Shown: positions 59,926-64,000 of the stretch, piece after piece
How the letters are laid out: every line of letters begins with the position of its first letter
Numbering within the stretch: the stretch's first letter is position 1
Assembly (NCBI RefSeq): GCF_950023065.1
Contig: NC_088679.1
Coordinates: 17,484,001-17,548,000 of the forward strand
DNA from: Planococcus citri
Lineage: Eukaryota > Arthropoda > Insecta > Hemiptera > Pseudococcidae
Direction: 5' to 3'
DNA length: 64,000 nucleotides
The notes under the pieces: model-generated
Told to the model about the DNA's origin: nothing
The model's database searches: none
Seen by the model: only the letters and a program-made list of their open reading frames with translations
Made by a program: the position numbers and the translations under genes

Positions 59926-60017
59926 TATACCACTAGTTAAAGAAAACATTATCTCTAATAAAGCGATAACACAAACACCAACACCTTTATCATAGAAACT
60001 GATTCTTTTAACTAATG
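59924..60017. repeat. 94-bp direct repeat, copy 1
   Basis: Starts attataccactagttaaaga and ends ttcttttaactaatg. Differs from copy 2 (60813-60906) at 2 of 94 positions. Its own ends are an imperfect inverted pair (actagttaaagaa and ttcttttaacta), so it can fold. The two copies bracket the 23-residue-repeat gene. Confidence 0.9.
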
Positions 60018-60113
60018 CACCCACCACATGTGGAGGTAGTTATTGAAGAGAAATTTTTGCATTTGATTAAAACAAATTGACATTTTTTTTTTCTTTCTAT
60101 TATAAAATAAATA

Positions 60114-60791
60114 ATGAACACTATTGAAAAGAGCCACCTTGAATTAATAAAAGATTATGTAAATTGGTATGATGTTTCAAGTAATCAAACACTATCAGAA
60201 GATTTCATAAGGGAATTCAAAGACAAAGTAGATTGGGAGGGAATTTCAGAATATCAAAAACTATCAGAAGATTTCATAAGGGAATTCAAAGACAAAGTAG
60301 ATTGGGAAGAAATTTCAAGTAATCAGGAACTATCAGAAAATTTAATCAGAGAATTCAAAGACAAAGTATATTGGGAAAGGATTTCATGGCGTCAAAAACT
60401 ATCAGAAAACTTTATAAGAGAATTCAAAGACAAAGTATATTGGAGTGAAATTTCAGGAAATCAAGCACTATCAGAAAACTTTATAAGAGAGTTCAAAGAT
60501 CAAGTAGATTGGCATTGGATTTCAAAACATCAAACACTATCAGAAAACTTTATAAGAGAATTCAAAGATCAAGTTGTTTGGGGAATGATTTCAAAACATC
60601 AAACACTATCAGAAGATTTCATAAGGGAATTCAAAGACAAAGTAGATTGGGGGGGAATTTTATGGCATGAGATGCTATCTGAAGATTTCATGAGAGAATT
60701 CAAAGACAAAGTAGATTGGTATAGAATTTCAGTTCATCAATATTTATCAGGAAATTTCATAATAGAGTTCAAAGACAAAATTGAACTGTAA
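60114..60791 (+). CDS. 23-residue-repeat protein
   Basis: Complete 225-residue gene with no signal peptide or membrane segment. After a 26-residue lead (itself a degenerate unit) come eight full 23-residue units (27-210) and a partial one (211-225). Each follows the pattern LSEDFIREFKDKVDW, then two variable residues, IS, two variable residues and Q plus one. Conserved LSE-FIREFKDKV probably forms one helix and the W-xx-IS-xx-Q part a second, so an alpha-solenoid is likely. The variable positions next to the Trp could form a binding face. I recall similar repeats in hypothetical proteins of giant DNA viruses; this needs a database check. Codon use and AT content match the polymerase gene downstream, and both lie on the same strand, 210 bp apart. 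The ATG follows an AT-rich tataaaataaata leader. Near-identical 69-bp DNA units point to recent expansion. Function unknown. Confidence 0.8.
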   Translation: MNTIEKSHLELIKDYVNWYDVSSNQTLSEDFIREFKDKVDWEGISEYQKLSEDFIREFKDKVDWEEISSNQELSENLIREFKDKVYWERISWRQKLSENFIREFKDKVYWSEISGNQALSENFIREFKDQVDWHWISKHQTLSENFIREFKDQVVWGMISKHQTLSEDFIREFKDKVDWGGILWHEMLSEDFMREFKDKVDWYRISVHQYLSGNFIIEFKDKIEL

Positions 60792-60812
60792 AAATCATAC
60801 AAAACTTTAACA

Positions 60813-60906
60813 ATTATACCACTAGTTAAAGAAAACATTATCTCTAATAAAGTGGTAACACAAACACCAACACCTTTATCATAGAAACTGATTCTTTTAA
60901 CTAATG
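60813..60906. repeat. 94-bp direct repeat, copy 2
   Basis: Second copy of 59924-60017, just downstream of the repeat-protein stop codon. A shorter related word (attagttaaagaaatcaatt) follows at about 60971, immediately before the polymerase start. On the minus strand both long copies can be read as open frames, but the two differences change the amino acids, so coding is not supported. Confidence 0.9.
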
Positions 60907-61001
60907 AATTTTTTCCACTGTGAACGAATTTTTTTGCATTTGAAGTACACCATCTTTTAGAAATTGATCCATTAGTTAAAGAAATCAATTTCAATAATAA
61001 A

Positions 61002-64000
61002 ATGAATAACTATAATAAAATGGATAACCAAGCACCTTTAAGAACATGTGAGAAGTGTATGTGTAAAATTACATACAAGAACTATGCCAGACATTTAAAA
61101 ACAAAGAAACACAATGAAGTCAAGATTAATGTGAAAGAATTAAAGACGGAATTGAAGTGGTATGGAATGAAAAATGTTGATAAAATGAAAAAATCAGATT
61201 TGTTAGTGAACAAAGATAAAATCAAGGCTATTAATATTGATAGAGAAAAATTGTTGAAATTATCAAAAAAGAAATTGATTGAGTTTATTCAGGATAACAA
61301 TTTCAATATTAATAAACAGTTGAGAAAAGATCAAATAGTAGAAAGGTTACTCGATTTTCACTCAAATAAAACATTACCTCTGCCCAAATGGGAATTTGTG
61401 GATGAAAATTTTAAATCAAGACATGCTCAATTTGATATGAAAAATAACTGGGATATTAAAGATATGTCAAAGTTTTTACATTTTATGAAAAAACATGTTA
61501 GTTCTTTACTTCAAGAATGGATGAAAAAGCATAGTGGTATTAAAGTGAATTTTTGTGTTTCTGCAACTTATGTAGACACTCGAGATGAAACAAAAATTGC
61601 ATACAAACATTTGCAAACTAAGAATGATAGAATTACTAATAGAAGTGAATTAACAAATGGAATTTCAACTTTAATGAAGAGTGTACTTGATAGACATGAA
61701 AATATCATTGATGAATTAACAGGTAGTCCATGGCGAATAATATCAATCAATAGTTTTAGAGTAAATATAAACAAATATGACCCGCTTAGAGCAAGTTCCT
61801 ATATTGATCTTCCAAAAATTTTAAAAGATAAGAAAGCAATTATAAATGTTAAAAATACTGATAATAAATGCTTTTTATGGTCACTTTTAGCATGTTTATA
61901 TCCTGCAAAAGATAATCCACAAGAAATAATAAAGTACAAAGCATATGAGAAAACTTTTGATAAAGCTTTGAAAGATATTGAATTTCCGATGAAAATTAAA
62001 GACATAGAGAAATTTGAAAATAAAGTGAATGAATTGAAATTGGTAGAAGGTGGATTATCTATTAATGTTTATCATCATGATGATCGTTATAAAATTTATC
62101 CCTTACATATTACTAAAGAAGAGAAAACAAAACATGTTGATTTATTGTATTTATGTGAAGAGAGTAATGATAGAAATACTCACTACTGTTGGATTAAGGA
62201 TCTAACAAAATTGATTAAAAGTCAATTAACCAAAAACACTCAAAAAATACATTTTTTGTGCAAAAGGTGCCTTTGTCATTTTTACAGTGAAGTTAAATAT
62301 TTAGAACATAGAGAAAGCTGTAAAGTACATGATCCAGTTGCAGTAAAACTTCCTCTTAAAAGTGATAACATTTGTGAATTTACAAACTATAATCGATCAA
62401 TGAAAATTCCTTTCACAATAATAGCTGATTTTGAGTGTATACTTAGAAAACTTGAAAAAACTAAAGTAGAGGAAGATGCTAAAACACAAAAAATTCAAGA
62501 GCACGTACCAATTAGTTGTGTTTATTACATTTTATATGAGAATGGAGAAATATCAGAGAACATGTTTGAATATTTTGGAAGTAATACCCCTCAAGTATTG
62601 TGTGAAAAATTATCAGAAGATGCAGTACGTATTGCTAATGAATACATATATAATTGTAAAAAAATGAAGAAACTGACCAATATACAAAAATGTGAATATA
62701 AAGAAGCAACAATATGTCATATTTGTGAAAGAAAATTGAGTGATTTCCCACCTATGATGGAAAAAAATATTAATAAATTGAGAAAAGAAATAGAAATTAC
62801 TTCAAATATTTTAAAGTATCATGATGATCAAACACTGACTGATAGACTAGAGAAATTAGAATTAGATTTGAAAGAGAAATTAGATGATGAAGAAAAAAAT
62901 AAAAAGAAAGTTCAGGATCATGACCATATAACAGGTGAATATAGAGGTGCAGCTCATAGTCTTTGCAACTTGAATTACAATGTACCTAGTTTCATACCCG
63001 TCTTGTTTCACAACTTTTCTGGTTATGATTCCCACTTATTAGTCAAAGAATTTGCTGGAACTACAGATAATTTAAAACTAATTCCAAATAATGAGGAATC
63101 TTACATCAGCTTCTCAAAAGTTGTAAAGTTTCAACACTATTCAGGAAAAGAGGGTAAAATAGAACTTAGATTTTTAGATTCATACAAATTTCTATCTGAA
63201 CCACTTTCTAAATTGGCTAAAAACTTGGAAATGTGTCATTTCAAAAATTTAAAGAAATGGTTTGATAATACAGTACCACCTGGAAATGATTCATTGTTCA
63301 ATTTGTTGACTGAAAAATTGGCTTACCCTTACGATTATATGGACTCATTAGAAAAATATGATGAGGAAGAGTTACCATCTAGGGGAAATTTCTACAACTC
63401 CTTGAATGATGAACATGTAGATGAACAGGAATTTTTACGTGCTCAAAAAATTTGGGAACATTTCAACATTAAAAATCTAAAAGAGTTTACAATGTTGTAC
63501 AATAAAATTGATGTACTCTTGCTAGCAGATGTGATTGAAAATTTCAGAAAAACTGCACTTGAAATTTACAAGTTAGATCCACTTTGGTATTATACTACCC
63601 CCGGATTTGCTTGGGATTGCATGTTGAAAACAACAAAACAAAAATTGGAATTGATAACTGATGTAGACATGTTGTACATGTTTGAAAATGCCAAGCGTGG
63701 TGGAATTTCCCAATGTTCAAATAGATATGAAAAAGCCAATCATAAGTACATGGGTGAAAAATTTGATAAAAATAAAGAATCAACATTCATTCAGTATTTG
63801 GATGCAAATAATTTATATGGATGGGCTATGAGTAAACATTTACCATATGGAGGGTTTTGGTGGGCAAATCCAAACGATTTTACTTACAGTAGAATTTTGA
63901 AAATGAGAGATAACCAAAGCAAAGGATATCTGTTTGAAGTTGATTTAAGCTATCCAGAAACATTACATGATTATCATTCTGATCTACCTTATTGTGCAGA
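61002..64000 (+). CDS. polB: Protein-primed family B DNA polymerase with OTU-like and endonuclease VII-like modules (partial, 3' end outside window)
   Basis: The first 999 codons are open. It replicates the element, probably using a protein primer. In order: a C2H2-type finger (CEKC...H-x5-H, about 16-36); a charged Lys-rich region; an OTU-like cysteine protease signature (TDNKCFLWSLL with D287 and C290; HYCW with H394); a second Cys/His finger (CKRCLCHF...H-x4-C, about 415-440); exonuclease motif I IADFEC (D476, E478); an inserted HNH/endonuclease VII zinc module (C572-H-I-C575, H640-D-H642, RGAAHSLCN with C655); exonuclease motif II HNFSGYD (671-676); exonuclease motif III YNKID (Y833, D837); and polymerase motif A YLDANNLYGWAM (D934). 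Motifs B and C (the second catalytic Asp) lie past 64000. This layout is known from insect Polinton/Maverick and adintovirus polymerases. The start is the first ATG (61002); a second in-frame ATG is at 61020. No stop or frameshift is seen, so it is possibly functional. Confidence 0.93.
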   Translation, partial: MNNYNKMDNQAPLRTCEKCMCKITYKNYARHLKTKKHNEVKINVKELKTELKWYGMKNVDKMKKSDLLVNKDKIKAINIDREKLLKLSKKKLIEFIQDNNFNINKQLRKDQIVERLLDFHSNKTLPLPKWEFVDENFKSRHAQFDMKNNWDIKDMSKFLHFMKKHVSSLLQEWMKKHSGIKVNFCVSATYVDTRDETKIAYKHLQTKNDRITNRSELTNGISTLMKSVLDRHENIIDELTGSPWRIISINSFRVNINKYDPLRASSYIDLPKILKDKKAIINVKNTDNKCFLWSLLACLYPAKDNPQEIIKYKAYEKTFDKALKDIEFPMKIKDIEKFENKVNELKLVEGGLSINVYHHDDRYKIYPLHITKEEKTKHVDLLYLCEESNDRNTHYCWIKDLTKLIKSQLTKNTQKIHFLCKRCLCHFYSEVKYLEHRESCKVHDPVAVKLPLKSDNICEFTNYNRSMKIPFTIIADFECILRKLEKTKVEEDAKTQKIQEHVPISCVYYILYENGEISENMFEYFGSNTPQVLCEKLSEDAVRIANEYIYNCKKMKKLTNIQKCEYKEATICHICERKLSDFPPMMEKNINKLRKEIEITSNILKYHDDQTLTDRLEKLELDLKEKLDDEEKNKKKVQDHDHITGEYRGAAHSLCNLNYNVPSFIPVLFHNFSGYDSHLLVKEFAGTTDNLKLIPNNEESYISFSKVVKFQHYSGKEGKIELRFLDSYKFLSEPLSKLAKNLEMCHFKNLKKWFDNTVPPGNDSLFNLLTEKLAYPYDYMDSLEKYDEEELPSRGNFYNSLNDEHVDEQEFLRAQKIWEHFNIKNLKEFTMLYNKIDVLLLADVIENFRKTALEIYKLDPLWYYTTPGFAWDCMLKTTKQKLELITDVDMLYMFENAKRGGISQCSNRYEKANHKYMGEKFDKNKESTFIQYLDANNLYGWAMSKHLPYGGFWWANPNDFTYSRILKMRDNQSKGYLFEVDLSYPETLHDYHSDLPYCA

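Larger units (their letters stand above)
59640..64000 (+). mobile_element. Polinton/adintovirus-like DNA element, left part
   Basis: Inferred from the polymerase gene at 61002, its neighbouring repeat-protein gene and the tandem and direct repeats at the left. Elements of this class (Mavericks/Polintons, and the related adintoviruses of animals) carry a protein-primed family B polymerase, integrase, packaging ATPase, protease and capsid genes between terminal inverted repeats. Here only the polymerase is visible; the rest would lie past 64000. The left border is placed by change in composition only; an agtatgtgg word near 59643 could be the AG-type terminus. Confidence 0.65.

Noticed and set aside
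60737..60994. 85-codon minus-strand frame through the second 94-bp repeat
   Set aside because: It overlaps the end of the repeat-protein gene. The two differences between repeat copies both change amino acids, so there is no sign of protein conservation.

Overview
This is a 64 kb piece of a metazoan nuclear genome, most likely an insect and possibly a hemipteran. The DNA is AT-rich and gene-poor, with spliced-gene signals (GT-AG introns) and several classes of arthropod-type transposable elements. The species guess is inference from the element types and general sequence character; nothing here is diagnostic. Two host gene pieces can be supported. One is a small three-exon gene for a secreted protein on the minus strand (44059-45159). 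The other is a short N-terminal coding exon on the plus strand (36058-36144), behind a GC-richer promoter-like stretch (about 34670-35900). The rest is transposons, their relics, satellites and non-coding DNA.

Layout. 1-8.4 kb: non-coding DNA with degenerate repeats. 8.4-9.7 kb: decayed RNase H-bearing LINE, minus strand. 13.6-15.1 kb: jockey-type LINE, minus strand, with two nonsense codons. 17.7-20.4 kb: low-complexity repeats and a probable tRNA-derived SINE. 22.5-26.7 kb: a MITE-like element, two solo LTRs with target duplications, and a 200-bp tandem repeat. 32.0-33.9 kb: second copy of the RNase H LINE, plus strand. 34.7-36.1 kb: promoter-like region and exon. 37.6-42.1 kb: complete Ty3/mag-like LTR retrotransposon with identical LTRs, an intact 1353-residue gag-pol ORF, primer site, polypurine tract and 5-bp target duplication, inserted into a low-complexity repeat. 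44.0-45.2 kb: secreted-protein gene. 48-49.5 kb: degenerate palindromic repeat. 51.1-53.9 kb: jockey-like LINE relic carrying several nested inverted-repeat elements. 55.6-58.1 kb: 2.5-kb long-inverted-repeat element with a 35-bp minisatellite inside. 58.3-58.7 kb: another MITE.

The most interesting region is the right end (about 59.6-64.0 kb). It looks like one end of a Polinton/adintovirus-like self-synthesising DNA element. A 38-bp tandem array is followed by a gene for a protein made almost wholly of 23-residue repeats. That gene sits between two 94-bp direct repeats (92/94 identical). Next comes the first 999 codons of a protein-primed family B DNA polymerase, running off the window. The polymerase has an N-terminal zinc finger, an OTU-like cysteine protease signature, the three exonuclease motifs with an endonuclease VII-type HNH insert, and polymerase motif A. 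It has no stop codon in the window, so the element may be young.

Limits: everything was read by eye. Family names rest on motif recognition, repeat boundaries are approximate unless a target duplication is stated, and copy numbers elsewhere in the genome are unknown.
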